DNA from: Pseudomaricurvus alkylphenolicus
GTDB lineage: Bacteria > Pseudomonadota > Gammaproteobacteria > Pseudomonadales > Cellvibrionaceae
Assembly: GCF_011683955.1 (NCBI RefSeq)
Contig: NZ_JAAQPI010000019.1
Location: 1-64,000, forward strand
DNA: 64,000 bases
Reading direction: 5' to 3'
Positions 7,249 to 16,801 of the stretch are shown here, one piece after another. The notes below the pieces were generated by a model. It was not told where the DNA came from and made no database searches. It worked only from the letters and a program-made list of their open reading frames with translations. Within the stretch, counting starts at the first letter, position 1. Each line of letters begins with the position of its first letter. The position numbers and the translations under genes are program-made.

Positions 7249-8886
7249 ATGGAATATCGTCTGCCTCTGGCCCAGCTGCAATACAACGTTACCCAGCACC
7301 CAAACAAAACCTGGTTACACCAACCTGTCGACCGCGAATGGACGACCTATACCTGGGGCGATGTAGATAACCAGGCTCGACGTATCGCCAGCGCCTTGCT
7401 CGCCAATGGCTTAAGCCAGGGCGACAAGGTGGCAATTATCGCTAAGAACTCTGCCGAGTGGTTTATTTCGGACGCAGCGATCATGATGGCCGGTTTGATC
7501 AGCGTTCCGATTTATTCGACCGCCGGGGCGGATACCATTAAACACGTGTTGAACCACAGCGGCGCGAAAGCCATTTTTGTAGGCAAACTCGACGATACAG
7601 CGGCGCTGGAGGAGGCCATGGCTGCAGATCTGCTGAGTATCGCCTATCCTTATCCAACTCTCTCATGCAAGGTTCAATGGACAGACTGGCTTCAGGAGTA
7701 TGAACCGATTCAGGAGCTGCATGAGCCTGAAGCGGACGATATGTTCTCGCTGATATACACCTCCGGCAGTACCGGCCTGCCCAAAGGTGTGGTCTTGAGC
7801 CAGTGCAATGTGGCTGCCTCCGCAAAAAGCGCAGCAGATCTGCCTGGCGCGGCGGAGGATGAGCGGGTAATGTCTTATTTACCGCTGGCCCATATTACCG
7901 AGCGCTGTGTGGTGGAGCTGCCGTCCTATTATCGTCCGGCTGATATTTACTTTACGGAGTCGCTGTCGACTTTTATTGATGACGTGCGCTACGCCCGTCC
8001 CACCAACTTTATTTCCGTGCCCCGTTTGTGGACCAAGTTTCAATCCCAGATTCTGGCTCAGATTTCCAACCAAAAGCTTCAACTCCTGTTGAAGATTCCG
8101 TTTATCGGCAAGCGCGTGGCGCACAAGATTCGTGCCGGTCTGGGGCTCGATAAAGCTGTCCGATTTGGTTCCGGCAGTGCGCCGATTTCTCCGGACGTGT
8201 TGCGCTGGTTCCACACTATTGGTGTGAATATTGGAGAGGGTTGGGGCATGACCGAAACCTCGGGTCTGTCCTGTTGCAATTTGCCGTTTCAAATGGAGTA
8301 CCTCGGCACCATTGGTTCACCATTATCTTGCGTAGAGATGACGTTGTCGGAGGAGGGCGAAGTCCTGATTCGCGGCGACGCCATTTTCAAGGAATACTAC
8401 AACAACCCGGAAGCCACGGCCGATGCTTTTATCAAGGATTGGTTTAAAACCGGTGATCGCGCGGAGCTGCGTGAGGACGGCTCCTGGAAGATCATCGGCC
8501 GTGTTAAGGAGCAATTTAAAACCGGTAAGGGCAAATATGTGGCTCCGGTACCTATCGAAAGCAGTCTGGGGCGCAATACGGACATTGAACAGGTATGTGT
8601 GATGGGCATTGGTCGTAAACAGCCCATTGCTTTAGTGGTACTAGGCGAGGGCGTTTCCAATGACCGCTCTAAAGTTAGTCAGCAGCTGGAGAGGACCCTG
8701 GAGGCTGTCAATGGCGATTTGGAATCCCATCAGGTGCTGGATCACATCATCGTGACGGAAGAACCCTGGAGTATTGAAAACGGACTGCTGACCCCAACCC
8801 TCAAGCTCAAGCGAGACCAACTGGAGCAGCGCTACGGCCATTTCCTGACCGCACCGCTGAAAGGTAAAGTTATCTGGGAGAGCTAG
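7249..8886 (+). CDS. Long-chain acyl-CoA synthetase (AMP-binding)
   Basis: This 545-residue adenylate-forming enzyme should activate long-chain or aromatic acids to acyl-CoA through an acyl-AMP. The P-loop-like motif YTSGSTGLPKGV lies near residues 170-181, GWGMTETSGLSC is the A5-type motif, WFKTGDRAELREDG gives the A7 Asp, and GRVKEQFKTGKGKYVAPVPIE gives A8 and the hinge. EQFKTGKGKYVAP is typical of the FadD15/bubblegum branch of long-chain synthetases. The catalytic Lys near the C-terminus lies in the GLLTPTLKLKRD context. The start is ATG 7249. It is divergent from the GlxA-like regulator, and 135 nt of non-coding DNA follow. Confidence 0.88.
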   Translation: MEYRLPLAQLQYNVTQHPNKTWLHQPVDREWTTYTWGDVDNQARRIASALLANGLSQGDKVAIIAKNSAEWFISDAAIMMAGLISVPIYSTAGADTIKHVLNHSGAKAIFVGKLDDTAALEEAMAADLLSIAYPYPTLSCKVQWTDWLQEYEPIQELHEPEADDMFSLIYTSGSTGLPKGVVLSQCNVAASAKSAADLPGAAEDERVMSYLPLAHITERCVVELPSYYRPADIYFTESLSTFIDDVRYARPTNFISVPRLWTKFQSQILAQISNQKLQLLLKIPFIGKRVAHKIRAGLGLDKAVRFGSGSAPISPDVLRWFHTIGVNIGEGWGMTETSGLSCCNLPFQMEYLGTIGSPLSCVEMTLSEEGEVLIRGDAIFKEYYNNPEATADAFIKDWFKTGDRAELREDGSWKIIGRVKEQFKTGKGKYVAPVPIESSLGRNTDIEQVCVMGIGRKQPIALVVLGEGVSNDRSKVSQQLERTLEAVNGDLESHQVLDHIIVTEEPWSIENGLLTPTLKLKRDQLEQRYGHFLTAPLKGKVIWES

Positions 8887-9021
8887 CACGGCCCGGGATA
8901 TAGGGTGCAAGCTGGTCAGAAGGGACTGTCATCGTCGAATCCCCCTCAAATTGTGACGTGGTTTACAACCCGGTTTTCATAGCTGCGATAGCATGACAAC
9001 CAACCTCAACGAAGGGATTCA

Positions 9022-11607
9022 ATGATGATTCGACAGCATTTAACTGCACTGGCGTTTTGCGCTTTTGCCGCTCCACTCCACGCAGCCCCAGGTCACCCCC
9101 TCTCGGTCACGTCATTTGTGGACACAAGCCGTCCCAATGTGGAGCCTGCCTACAGCTATGGCTTCGTTGCTCCTGTCGCCGCCGATATTCTAAGCCAGGC
9201 TCCCAATACCTACTCCCCCAGTTATAGCGAGCGTTATTTTATGTCGCTGTTTGGTCCCCGCTACAAGTCGGTATCAAGCAGCAACATCGGTTTCTTTGAT
9301 TTTCACAAAGGCATGGACGTGACCGCTGCGGTCACTTCCGGCGGGGTCGACTACGACGAAAACACGCCACCCATGATTGTGAGTCGCTGTGACGGCGAGA
9401 TTACCGAGATTGAAGATGGCCCGGACGCACAAATGGAGTCCACCGGCGAAGGTCGTTATGTGGAGGTCCGCTGTGACCAGCAATTCAGTGGCAATCAGGG
9501 TTGGGGGCATATCTATATGGCCTACCGCCACCTGGACACCATCGCCCAGGGGCTGCAAATCGGCGCGCGTATAGATCAGGGCGATGATGTTGGGGTGATG
9601 GGAGAATCCGGTCACACCAGTACAGTGCACCTGCATTACAGCGTAATGCGACACGATGGGCAGAGGACCATTAACGTCAATCCGATGCGCACCTTCGATC
9701 CCGCCGCTTATGTTCACCTGCACGCGCCACTGGCGGACGCCGAGATCGCCCAGCTCAATCACGATCTGGATTCCGCCCTGTTTCGAGTGACTCTGCCTTA
9801 CCAGAGCACAGCGATTATGGCCGTAAAAGTACGTCTGCTGAATTCGAACTATGAGCGCAGTTATGACTTTGAGTCCATCAGCGAAAACGCCGGGGACTTT
9901 CGCGACAACAACGACTATGTGGATGGGCTGGAACTCTTCGCCTATGCCTACAATCGCGGCCAGAGCGCTTATCGCCGCTATCTCGACAAGATGGACGATA
10001 TGCCGCAACCCTATCCGGCCAGCCCGGAAAACACAGCCCAGGAGTTTCGCCCCCTTATCAATAATGACATGAACACTACGCCGGCTTATGTGCTCGACGT
10101 ACGGGTCAGGGATCTGCCGCTGGACTTTGACGTCAATGATCTGGAAATCGAAATCATCGACATTTACGGTCACGGCGTCCGCGCAACGGGTGACAGCGCC
10201 GCTCAATACCCGTCCATAGTTTTTGCGCGTATTGAAGACAGCGACGATGATGCTGAGGAGTCCGATTCCGGCAACGTCGATCTGTCCAGTTCTGATCTCG
10301 AACTGGTGGAAGACGGCAGTAAAGGAGCCCAGGTGGTGGGTTTGCGATTCCCGGATCTGGGGCTGCCCCAGGGCGTCAGCATCGAACATGCCCATGTGCA
10401 GTTCAGTGCAGACGAAACGGACGATGAATTCACCGACCTGACGGTGCAGGCAGAAGATGTGGACTCCTCTGTACCATTCAGCGAAGTGGACTTCGATCTC
10501 AGCCAACGCAGCCTGACCATGACCAGTGTCAATTGGAATCCGCTGGAATGGTCGCAGGTTAACGAAACCCGCCTGGAGCAGGCGACGCCAAATCTGGCGC
10601 CGGTACTGCAACAAGTGGTTAATCGCCCGGGTTGGAATGAGCAGAGCGCGCTGAGTTTGATGGTTACCGGTAGCGGCAAACGCGTCGCCGATTCTGCAAA
10701 CGGTTCGGCGCACAAAGATCCATATCTTTACGTGGAATACAGCAATGGTGCAGTGGCCAATTTGGCTCCCCAGGTGCAGCTGCTTACACCGGCAGACAAT
10801 GATGTGGTTCAAGGGTTTGGAGCGGTCAGCCTGACGGCATCCGCTGCTGATGCCGATGGCGGTGTCAGTGTTGTGCGTTTTTACGTGGATAACGTTGAAG
10901 TGGGCATGGACATGCAGGCCCCCTATGAGCTTGACTGGTTTCCGCCAGGATATGGTCAATTCACTATCCATGCAGAAGCTGAGGATGATCTGGGTGAGCT
11001 GGCGAGCTCTGATGCCGCCTCACTTTCCATTGTCGGCCAGCAGGTGGTGATACCGATCAGCTCCGGTAACGACGACGTGGAAGAGCGCGAGAGCGGCAGC
11101 ATCGCCAGAAACGGTTCGGATCTGGAGCTGGGTTATGACAGTTATGTGTCATCCACCTATGGTTTGTCCGGGCATCAGACGGTTGGTCTGCGCTTTACCG
11201 ATGTGCCTGTACCAGCGGGTGCAATTATCAGTCGTGCTTACATCCAGTTTACCAGTAAGAGTACCAGCGATGACGACGTTAACCTGAGCATCGAAGGCGA
11301 ATACTCGGGTGATGCCAGCGCGTTTTCTTACAGCAGTTTCGATGTCAGTGGCCGCACCGCGACTCAGGCGACCGTTCACTGGTCTCCTGATGCCTGGACG
11401 GCCGTGGACCAGGCTGGCGAGGCGCAGCAGACACCGGATTTGTCCGCTATTGTGCAAGAGATTGTGGACCACAATAATTGGATGCAGGGTTCAGCTCTGA
11501 TGCTCAGAATTTCCGCCGAGGATGACGCGCTGACGCAACGCAATGCCCGCTCGTATAACGGTAACAGCAACCAGGCGCCGCAACTGGTGATTGAATACAG
11601 CCTTTAG
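9022..11607 (+). CDS. Large secreted M23-like peptidase with Ig and repeated beta modules
   Basis: The 861-residue protein has a signal peptide (residues 1-23, ending LHAAP). An M23/LytM-like peptidase domain lies at about residues 75-225: FHKGMDV supplies the H-x(3)-D metal pair, HTSTVHLHYSV supplies the H-x-H motif near residue 203, and QGDDVGVMGESG lies between. Two long beta-rich modules follow, at about 395-575 and 680-861. Each contains VGLRF, an A-x-VQFSADETDD or A-Y-IQFTSKSTS strand, and a closing LYVEYS or LVIEYS; these resemble DNRLRE/CBM96-type structural modules. A bacterial Ig-like domain (QVQLLTPADNDVVQGFG) sits between them. It probably acts on peptidoglycan or another extracellular polymer. 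Start ATG 9022 has GAAGGG upstream. Confidence 0.75.
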   Translation: MMIRQHLTALAFCAFAAPLHAAPGHPLSVTSFVDTSRPNVEPAYSYGFVAPVAADILSQAPNTYSPSYSERYFMSLFGPRYKSVSSSNIGFFDFHKGMDVTAAVTSGGVDYDENTPPMIVSRCDGEITEIEDGPDAQMESTGEGRYVEVRCDQQFSGNQGWGHIYMAYRHLDTIAQGLQIGARIDQGDDVGVMGESGHTSTVHLHYSVMRHDGQRTINVNPMRTFDPAAYVHLHAPLADAEIAQLNHDLDSALFRVTLPYQSTAIMAVKVRLLNSNYERSYDFESISENAGDFRDNNDYVDGLELFAYAYNRGQSAYRRYLDKMDDMPQPYPASPENTAQEFRPLINNDMNTTPAYVLDVRVRDLPLDFDVNDLEIEIIDIYGHGVRATGDSAAQYPSIVFARIEDSDDDAEESDSGNVDLSSSDLELVEDGSKGAQVVGLRFPDLGLPQGVSIEHAHVQFSADETDDEFTDLTVQAEDVDSSVPFSEVDFDLSQRSLTMTSVNWNPLEWSQVNETRLEQATPNLAPVLQQVVNRPGWNEQSALSLMVTGSGKRVADSANGSAHKDPYLYVEYSNGAVANLAPQVQLLTPADNDVVQGFGAVSLTASAADADGGVSVVRFYVDNVEVGMDMQAPYELDWFPPGYGQFTIHAEAEDDLGELASSDAASLSIVGQQVVIPISSGNDDVEERESGSIARNGSDLELGYDSYVSSTYGLSGHQTVGLRFTDVPVPAGAIISRAYIQFTSKSTSDDDVNLSIEGEYSGDASAFSYSSFDVSGRTATQATVHWSPDAWTAVDQAGEAQQTPDLSAIVQEIVDHNNWMQGSALMLRISAEDDALTQRNARSYNGNSNQAPQLVIEYSL

Positions 11608-11614
11608 GCGGCAT

Positions 11615-12565
11615 TCAGTCACCTTCGTAAATCATATAGACGTCCGCCCGCTGGTAGTGGGATTCCACCTCGGGTTTTGCATGCACAAAACCCAGGGATT
11701 CATAGAGGCGAATGGCGGGCGTCAAGCGGGTGTTGGTTTCCAAAAAGAGTTGCGGTGAATCGCTGCGTTTAAATTGTTCAATGGCTCGCTGGGCGAGTTT
11801 ACGGCCGAGGCCGAGCCCCTGGTGTTTTTCGGTGATGGACATCTTGGATAATTCGAAGCGGCCATCCTCTTGCCGAATTAATGATGATGTTCCAATGATT
11901 TCATCGTCAAGCCGCGCAAAAAAGATGTGGCCGCCGGGCTCAAGAATATATTCCTCAGGATTGGAAAGCACCTGATTGTCGAACGCCTCCACGTAAAAGT
12001 ATTTTTCCAGCCATTCCACATTCAAGCGTTTAAAATCATCCCGATAGCGGGGTTCAAAGTCGATAATCTCCACGGCTTTCTCCCGGCGGGCGTTTTCCCG
12101 CGTCTTCACTCTGTCAAACAAACTCATTTCATCCAGCTGTTGATCCAAGCCGTTCAGAGCCGCCATAAATTCATGCTGGGTTACGGCGATGGCATCGCGC
12201 AACGCGGCCTCGATATCGTCCATCAGGTCTTTGTTGTGTTCCAACAACTGTGTGCCAGCAGGAGTGATCTGCAACAGACGACGGCGTTCGTCGGAGGGGT
12301 CTTTGGCCTGATCAATCACCCCTGCCTTTAACATGGTTTTACTGAGCTGGCTCACAGCCGAGTGGGTTTGACCCAGCTGCCTGGCCAGTTCCGTAATGCC
12401 CATGGAACCATTGGCTCTGAGCAGCAGCAGTGAGGCAAAACAGCGGCTGGATAATTCGATGCCACGGCTCTTGTAGAGAGCATCTACATCGGCAAACATC
12501 CGGTCGCTGAGGCTCTTTAAGCGGCTGCCAAGGGCCAATTCATTGAAATCATTCAGGTTTTTCAT
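11615..12565 (-). CDS. MarR-GNAT fusion regulator/acetyltransferase
   Basis: This 316-residue fusion joins an N-terminal MarR-type winged helix (residues 1-145; LGQTHSAVSQLSKTMLKAGV is the recognition helix and DPSDERRRLLQITPAG the wing) to a C-terminal GNAT domain (about 165-310). The GNAT acetyl-CoA loop is HQGLGLGRKLAQRAIEQF, and RLYESLGF is motif B. Such fusions are widespread but their small-molecule targets are mostly unknown. The gene is divergent from deoA, and the intergenic DNA carries a palindrome suited to a MarR dimer, so autoregulation is likely. Its leader TTGAGCAGCC before ATG is identical to that of the lacI gene near 28.9 kb. Confidence 0.85.
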   Translation of the reverse strand: MKNLNDFNELALGSRLKSLSDRMFADVDALYKSRGIELSSRCFASLLLLRANGSMGITELARQLGQTHSAVSQLSKTMLKAGVIDQAKDPSDERRRLLQITPAGTQLLEHNKDLMDDIEAALRDAIAVTQHEFMAALNGLDQQLDEMSLFDRVKTRENARREKAVEIIDFEPRYRDDFKRLNVEWLEKYFYVEAFDNQVLSNPEEYILEPGGHIFFARLDDEIIGTSSLIRQEDGRFELSKMSITEKHQGLGLGRKLAQRAIEQFKRSDSPQLFLETNTRLTPAIRLYESLGFVHAKPEVESHYQRADVYMIYEGD

Positions 12566-12588
12566 GGCTGCTCAAATAATAAAACAAA

Positions 12589-12608
12589 TTACGTAAGTAC
12601 TAACGTAA
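12589..12608. promoter_or_regulatory. Probable MarR operator
   Basis: A 20-bp site with perfect 6-bp arms, TTACGT (12589-12594) and ACGTAA (12603-12608), separated by 8 bp, lies 24 bp upstream of the MarR-GNAT start. Size and placement suit autorepression by a MarR dimer. It might also affect deoA on the other side. Confidence 0.5.
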
Positions 12609-12690
12609 ATCCTAGGCCAGGTTCACCCAAGATGCAAGCGTGGAATAGTGTCTGGGTTACACTTAATCCAAGTGATCCGGGAGAGAAGCG

Positions 12691-14007
12691 GTGCTGATAC
12701 AGGACATCATTTGCAAAAAACGTGACGGCGGAGAGCTGTCTGCCGCGGAAATCGAATACTTCGTGGAGGGATTAACCAACAGTACCATTAGTGAGGGCCA
12801 GGTTGCGGCTTTTGCCATGGCGACCTTGTTTCGGGATATGTCTGCGATGGAGTCAGTGGCCCTGACCCGGGCCATGCGCGACTCCGGTGATGTTCTGCAA
12901 TGGCAGTCCCTTGACCTGTCGGGGCCGGTTCTCGACAAACATTCATCGGGCGGCGTCGGGGATAAAGTCAGCCTGATGCTGGCCCCGATGCTGGCTGCAT
13001 GTGGGGCCTATGTGCCCATGATCTCCGGTCGGGGCCTGGGGCATACCGGGGGTACCCTCGACAAGCTCGACAGTATTCCCGGTTACAACACCACCCCGGA
13101 CAGCAAGACTTTTCAACGGGTGGTGCAACAGGTGGGCTGCGCTATCGTCGGGCAAACGGACGGTCTGGCACCGGCGGACCGCCGCTTTTACGCGATTCGT
13201 GATGTCACGGGAACCGTAGAATCGCTACCCTTGATCACCGCCTCGATCCTCTCCAAAAAGCTGGCCGCCGGCTTGGACGCTCTGGTGATGGACATCAAAA
13301 CCGGCAATGGTGCCTTTGCTCGCACGCTGCAGATGGCAGAAGATCTGGCGGCCCGACTAGTGGCGGTGGGAAAGGGTTTGGATTTACCGGTAACGGCACT
13401 GATTACGGATATGTCGCAAATATTGGGTCGAACGGCCGGCAATGCCCTCGAAGTGCGGGAGTGCATTGACTATTTATCCGGTGAGCAGCGCGAGGCGCGA
13501 CTGCATCAGGTAGTGATGGAGCTGGGCGTTGAGTTACTGATCTCTTCCGGGCTGGTGGACAAGCGCGAACAGGCCTTTGTTCGGCTGGCTGAGGCCCTTG
13601 AATCCGGTGCCGCCGCAGAAGCTTTCACTAACATGGTGGTGGCATTGGGAGGGCCTGCAGATCTGCTCGAATCCCCGGATCGATATCTGCCGCAGGCGCC
13701 GGTGCAGGTTCCGGTCTATGCTCAACAGGAAGGCGTGGTAAACGCCATGGATGTTCGCCGTTTGGGTAACGGGATTGTGGAATTGGGCGGTGGTCGCCAC
13801 AGGACGGAAGATACCATTGACCACCGCGTGGGTTTAACTCAGGTGGTTGCAATCGGAGAGCGCGTTGATAGAGACAGACCACTGGCCTGGATTCATGCGG
13901 CGAACCAGAACGACGCCGAGCAGATGCAAGCGTGTTTGAGGGCGTTTATTTCAGTGGGTGATCCACCGGCAGAGCAACCTCAAACCCTACTGCGACGGAT
14001 AACCTAA
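12691..14007 (+). CDS. deoA: Thymidine phosphorylase
   Basis: DeoA splits thymidine or deoxyuridine with phosphate into the base and 2-deoxyribose-1-phosphate. At 438 residues it is close to the E. coli enzyme. Family motifs are DKHSSGGVGDKVSL (phosphate/Gly-rich loop, about residues 83-96), SGRGLGHTGGTLDKL (pyrimidine-nucleoside phosphorylase signature, about 111-125), and MDIKTGNGAFA around residue 200. The start is GTG 12691 behind GGGAGAG. The product feeds deoB and deoC downstream. It is separated from deoB by a phosphodiesterase gene and a promoter/operator region, so it is probably not in the deoB transcript. Confidence 0.93.
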   Translation: MLIQDIICKKRDGGELSAAEIEYFVEGLTNSTISEGQVAAFAMATLFRDMSAMESVALTRAMRDSGDVLQWQSLDLSGPVLDKHSSGGVGDKVSLMLAPMLAACGAYVPMISGRGLGHTGGTLDKLDSIPGYNTTPDSKTFQRVVQQVGCAIVGQTDGLAPADRRFYAIRDVTGTVESLPLITASILSKKLAAGLDALVMDIKTGNGAFARTLQMAEDLAARLVAVGKGLDLPVTALITDMSQILGRTAGNALEVRECIDYLSGEQREARLHQVVMELGVELLISSGLVDKREQAFVRLAEALESGAAAEAFTNMVVALGGPADLLESPDRYLPQAPVQVPVYAQQEGVVNAMDVRRLGNGIVELGGGRHRTEDTIDHRVGLTQVVAIGERVDRDRPLAWIHAANQNDAEQMQACLRAFISVGDPPAEQPQTLLRRIT

Positions 14008-14062
14008 GCGGAACTGACAGAGAACAAAAATATTCACCACGGTTAAGGACAAGATCCAAACC

Positions 14063-15289
14063 ATGCGTTGTATTGTTGGCCCGGTCCGACTTTTAATACT
14101 TTTCTGGGCGATAATGTTGGCGGCTTGCGCCGGTGATCCCAGAACATCCAATAGCGCCTACCAGCCCCAGGGGCAGGTTATTTCCGTTGCCACTTTTAAT
14201 GTCAGTCTTGATGGGCCGAGCTTTGGAGGCGAAAACTCCAGCGACGCCTTGAAAGCGCAGCTCGCTAGCGGCGGCAATCTGCGTATTCGCAATATCGCTC
14301 GCATTATTCAGTTAGTACGGCCGGATGTTTTGTTGCTTAACGAATTCGACCATATTTCCGATCTTGAGGCGGGATTGGGTGCGTTTAGCAAAAACTACCT
14401 GAAGGTTTCGCAACAAGGAACCCAACCTATTGACTACCGCTACCTGTATACGGAGCAGGTGAATTCGGGCCTGGTCACTGATCTGGATCTCGACAAGAAT
14501 GGCGTTGCGGGTCAATTGCCGGGTGATGCCCAGGGTTTTGGACATTATCCCGGCCAATACGGTATGGCTATTTTGTCCCGATTCCCGATTGAGCTCGATA
14601 AGGTTCGAACATTTCAGCGCTTTCTATGGCGTGATATGCCTGAGGCATTGCGGCCGGGTGCTGGATATGGATCAGACGATAACGAAGGGTGGTATACCGA
14701 TGCAGAGTGGAGCCGGCTGCGGCTGTCTTCAAAATCCCATTGGGATGTTCCGATCAAAGTGAATAACCATCGGATTCATATTCTTGCCAGTCATCCGACG
14801 CCACCGGTGTTTGATGGTGCCGAGGATCGAAACGGTAAGCGCAATCACGACGAAATACGTTTTTGGAGAGACTACCTGCAACCGGAAACTTCCCGCTATA
14901 TCTACGACGATACGGGTAAACGAGGCGGCTTGCCAGCGGGCTCGTCCTTCGTCATCGCCGGGGATCTGAATGCCTCCATCGTGGATGGGGAGGCTCGTAT
15001 CGAAGGCATTGCCGGCTTGCTGGGACATAGCCTGGTGAATAACTTCTTCAAACCTGTCAGTCGCGGCGGGGCGGAAAACAAACCCTGGCTGCCCCACGCC
15101 AACACTCACACCGCAACTTGGGGCATCCGGTCTGATTATGTGTTGCCTTCCCACCATGGGCTGCAAGTGCTTTCCAGCGGCGTATTCTGGCCGGCGATGA
15201 ATGAGCCGGACCACGACCTGGTGACCTCCCGTCATGCCTCCTCGGATCATCGCCTGGTATGGATTCGATTGTTGTTAAAACAACCCTGA
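14063..15289 (+). CDS. Lipoprotein endonuclease/exonuclease/phosphatase (EEP) protein
   Basis: This 408-residue EEP-superfamily protein has a lipoprotein signal (lipobox MLAACAG near residue 22). Metal and phosphate motifs are VATFNVSLDG, VLLLNEFDH (catalytic Glu), ASHPTPP, VIAGDLNASIVDG (Asp-x-Asn), SDYVLPS and SSDHRLVW (terminal Asp-His). It should be a metal-dependent phosphodiesterase or phosphatase anchored at the outer membrane or cell surface. The substrate (DNA, nucleotides or lipid headgroups) is not decided by sequence. Its position 55 nt after deoA and just before deoBDC suggests release of nucleosides from DNA or nucleotides; this is inferred from context. Confidence 0.8.
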   Translation: MRCIVGPVRLLILFWAIMLAACAGDPRTSNSAYQPQGQVISVATFNVSLDGPSFGGENSSDALKAQLASGGNLRIRNIARIIQLVRPDVLLLNEFDHISDLEAGLGAFSKNYLKVSQQGTQPIDYRYLYTEQVNSGLVTDLDLDKNGVAGQLPGDAQGFGHYPGQYGMAILSRFPIELDKVRTFQRFLWRDMPEALRPGAGYGSDDNEGWYTDAEWSRLRLSSKSHWDVPIKVNNHRIHILASHPTPPVFDGAEDRNGKRNHDEIRFWRDYLQPETSRYIYDDTGKRGGLPAGSSFVIAGDLNASIVDGEARIEGIAGLLGHSLVNNFFKPVSRGGAENKPWLPHANTHTATWGIRSDYVLPSHHGLQVLSSGVFWPAMNEPDHDLVTSRHASSDHRLVWIRLLLKQP

Positions 15290-15335
15290 CGACAGCCGCA
15301 GAGTCTCTCTATTTTCAAACTCCAAAAATCCGGTC

Positions 15336-15363
15336 TTGACAGTAGTGCCAGAATCCCGTTAAT
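15336..15363 (+). promoter_or_regulatory. Sigma70-like promoter of deoB
   Basis: TTGACA at 15336-15341 is followed after 16 nt by GTTAAT (15358-15363), four of six matches to TATAAT. The predicted start falls around 15370, inside the LacI-type operator below, as expected for a repressible promoter. Confidence 0.5.
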
Positions 15364-15368
15364 GTACC

Positions 15369-15385
15369 TTAAACGTTTAACTTAA
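15369..15385. promoter_or_regulatory. LacI-type operator of the deo operon (candidate)
   Basis: TTAAACGTTTAA (15369-15380) is a perfect 12-bp palindrome, and the 11-bp string GTTTAACTTAA (15375-15385) also occurs in the inverted repeat in front of the lacI gene (28958-28968). The site overlaps the predicted transcription start. The shared string is seen in the sequence; repression by that LacI protein is inferred. Confidence 0.6.
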
Positions 15386-15443
15386 GGCGTTTGAGCCTGA
15401 ACCATAGGATTCACCGAGTCAGATATGCGCAAAGATTTGGCGC

Positions 15444-15470
15444 GTAATTGCCGATTCTCGGCAAAATTAC
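15444..15470 (+). other. Hairpin in the deoB 5' leader
   Basis: GTAATT-GCCGA (15444-15454) pairs with TCGGC-(AA)-AATTAC (15458-15470) around a 3-nt loop, with a 2-nt bulge. It lies in the roughly 180-nt leader between the operator and the deoB start. No T-tract follows. It may stabilise the RNA or bind a factor; no known riboswitch is recognised. Confidence 0.4.
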
Positions 15471-15553
15471 ATCGGCTTCCTATAGTTATGAGATACACAG
15501 AATTTCCTTAAAGGTTAAATCCAAAATTTACCGAGGTCTCAAAAAGTAACGAC

Positions 15554-16801
15554 ATGAAACGTGCGCTGATTCTGGTACTTGACTCTTTTGGCATCGGATC
15601 CACCGAGGATGCGGAGCGCTTTGGCGACGCAGGCAGCAATACACTGGGCCATATCGCTCAGCGTTGCGCGCAAGGGCAAGCTGAAGAGGGGCGCACGGGC
15701 CCATTACGGTTGCCAAATCTGACTCGTCTTGGCTTGATGCACGCTGCAAAAGAAAGTAGCGGCCGGTTTCCCGAAGGCTGCGATACCAGCGCAGATGTGA
15801 TGGGTGCCTACGCCCACGCCAAGGAACTCAGCAGCGGTAAAGACACCTCCAGTGGCCATTGGGAAATGACCGGTGTGCCCGTCAAGTTCGACTGGGGCTA
15901 TTTTACTGACAAACAAGACAGCTTTCCCGAGGCGTTGCTCGACCAATTCGTTGAGCGCGCTAAGCTTCCCGGCGTGCTTGGCAATTGTCACGCCTCCGGC
16001 ACAGAGATAATTGCCCGCCTGGGCGAAGAGCATTGCCGCACCGGCAAACCGATTGTGTACACCTCCGCCGACAGCGTGTTTCAGATTGCCTGCCACGAGG
16101 AGGCGTTCGGGTTAGAGCGATTGCTGGAGATCTGCCAGATTGCATTTGATCTGCTGGAGGACTACAACATCTGCCGCGTCATTGCACGACCGTTTGTTGG
16201 CGCGAACGCGAGCCAGTTCAAACGCACCGGCAACCGCCGGGATTTTTCCGTCAAACCGCCGCAGCCGACATTGCTCGACAGTTTGATTGAGCATGATCGG
16301 CAGGTACTGGCGGTTGGCAAGATTTACGACATTTTTGCCGGCCAGGGTGTCAGCGAAAAAATCAAAGCCTCCGGATTGGAGGGGCTGTTTGATGCGACTC
16401 TGGAAACACTGTCGCGGGCGCCGGACCAGAGTCTGGTATTTACCAACTTTGTCGATTTCGATTCCGAGTACGGGCACCGCCGTGATGTAAACGGTTACGC
16501 TCGCGCGCTCGAATATTTTGATCAGCGATTGCCTGAGTTGTTCAACGCCATGGGCGAAGAAGATCTGGTGGTTTTCACCGCCGACCACGGCTGCGACCCT
16601 ACCTGGAAGGGCAGCGATCACACGCGTGAACACGTGCCCATACTGGTCTACAGTCACCAACTGGAAAAGCTCGGTCTGACACCGGGTTCACAAGGACGAA
16701 GAGAAACTTTTGCAGACATCGGCCAGACATTGGCCAATTATTTTAATTTGCCGGCCCTGGGTTACGGCATAAGTTTTACTGAAGAGAGAGCAGGTTCATG
16801 A
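15554..16801 (+). CDS. deoB: Phosphopentomutase
   Basis: DeoB interconverts (deoxy)ribose-1-phosphate and -5-phosphate, linking nucleoside phosphorolysis to DeoC. The 415-residue length is normal (E. coli about 407). The alkaline-phosphatase-like metal sites are visible as [15 protein letters not shown] (first Asp, nucleophile region), [13 protein letters not shown] (catalytic Thr and flanks), [17 protein letters not shown] and [20 protein letters not shown] (C-terminal Asp/His metal ligands). It is the first gene of a tight operon; its TGA overlaps the deoD ATG (ATGA at 16798-16801). Confidence 0.95.
   Translation: MKRALILVLDSFGIGSTEDAERFGDAGSNTLGHIAQRCAQGQAEEGRTGPLRLPNLTRLGLMHAAKESSGRFPEGCDTSADVMGAYAHAKELSSGKDTSSGHWEMTGVPVKFDWGYFTDKQDSFPEALLDQFVERAKLPGVLGNCHASGTEIIARLGEEHCRTGKPIVYTSADSVFQIACHEEAFGLERLLEICQIAFDLLEDYNICRVIARPFVGANASQFKRTGNRRDFSVKPPQPTLLDSLIEHDRQVLAVGKIYDIFAGQGVSEKIKASGLEGLFDATLETLSRAPDQSLVFTNFVDFDSEYGHRRDVNGYARALEYFDQRLPELFNAMGEEDLVVFTADHGCDPTWKGSDHTREHVPILVYSHQLEKLGLTPGSQGRRETFADIGQTLANYFNLPALGYGISFTEERAGS

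Noticed and set aside
9274-10971. 565-codon open frame on the - strand
   Set aside because: It lies wholly inside the secreted M23-like gene, is antisense, and has no recognisable domain; a long frame is expected from the GC-skewed codons of the real gene.
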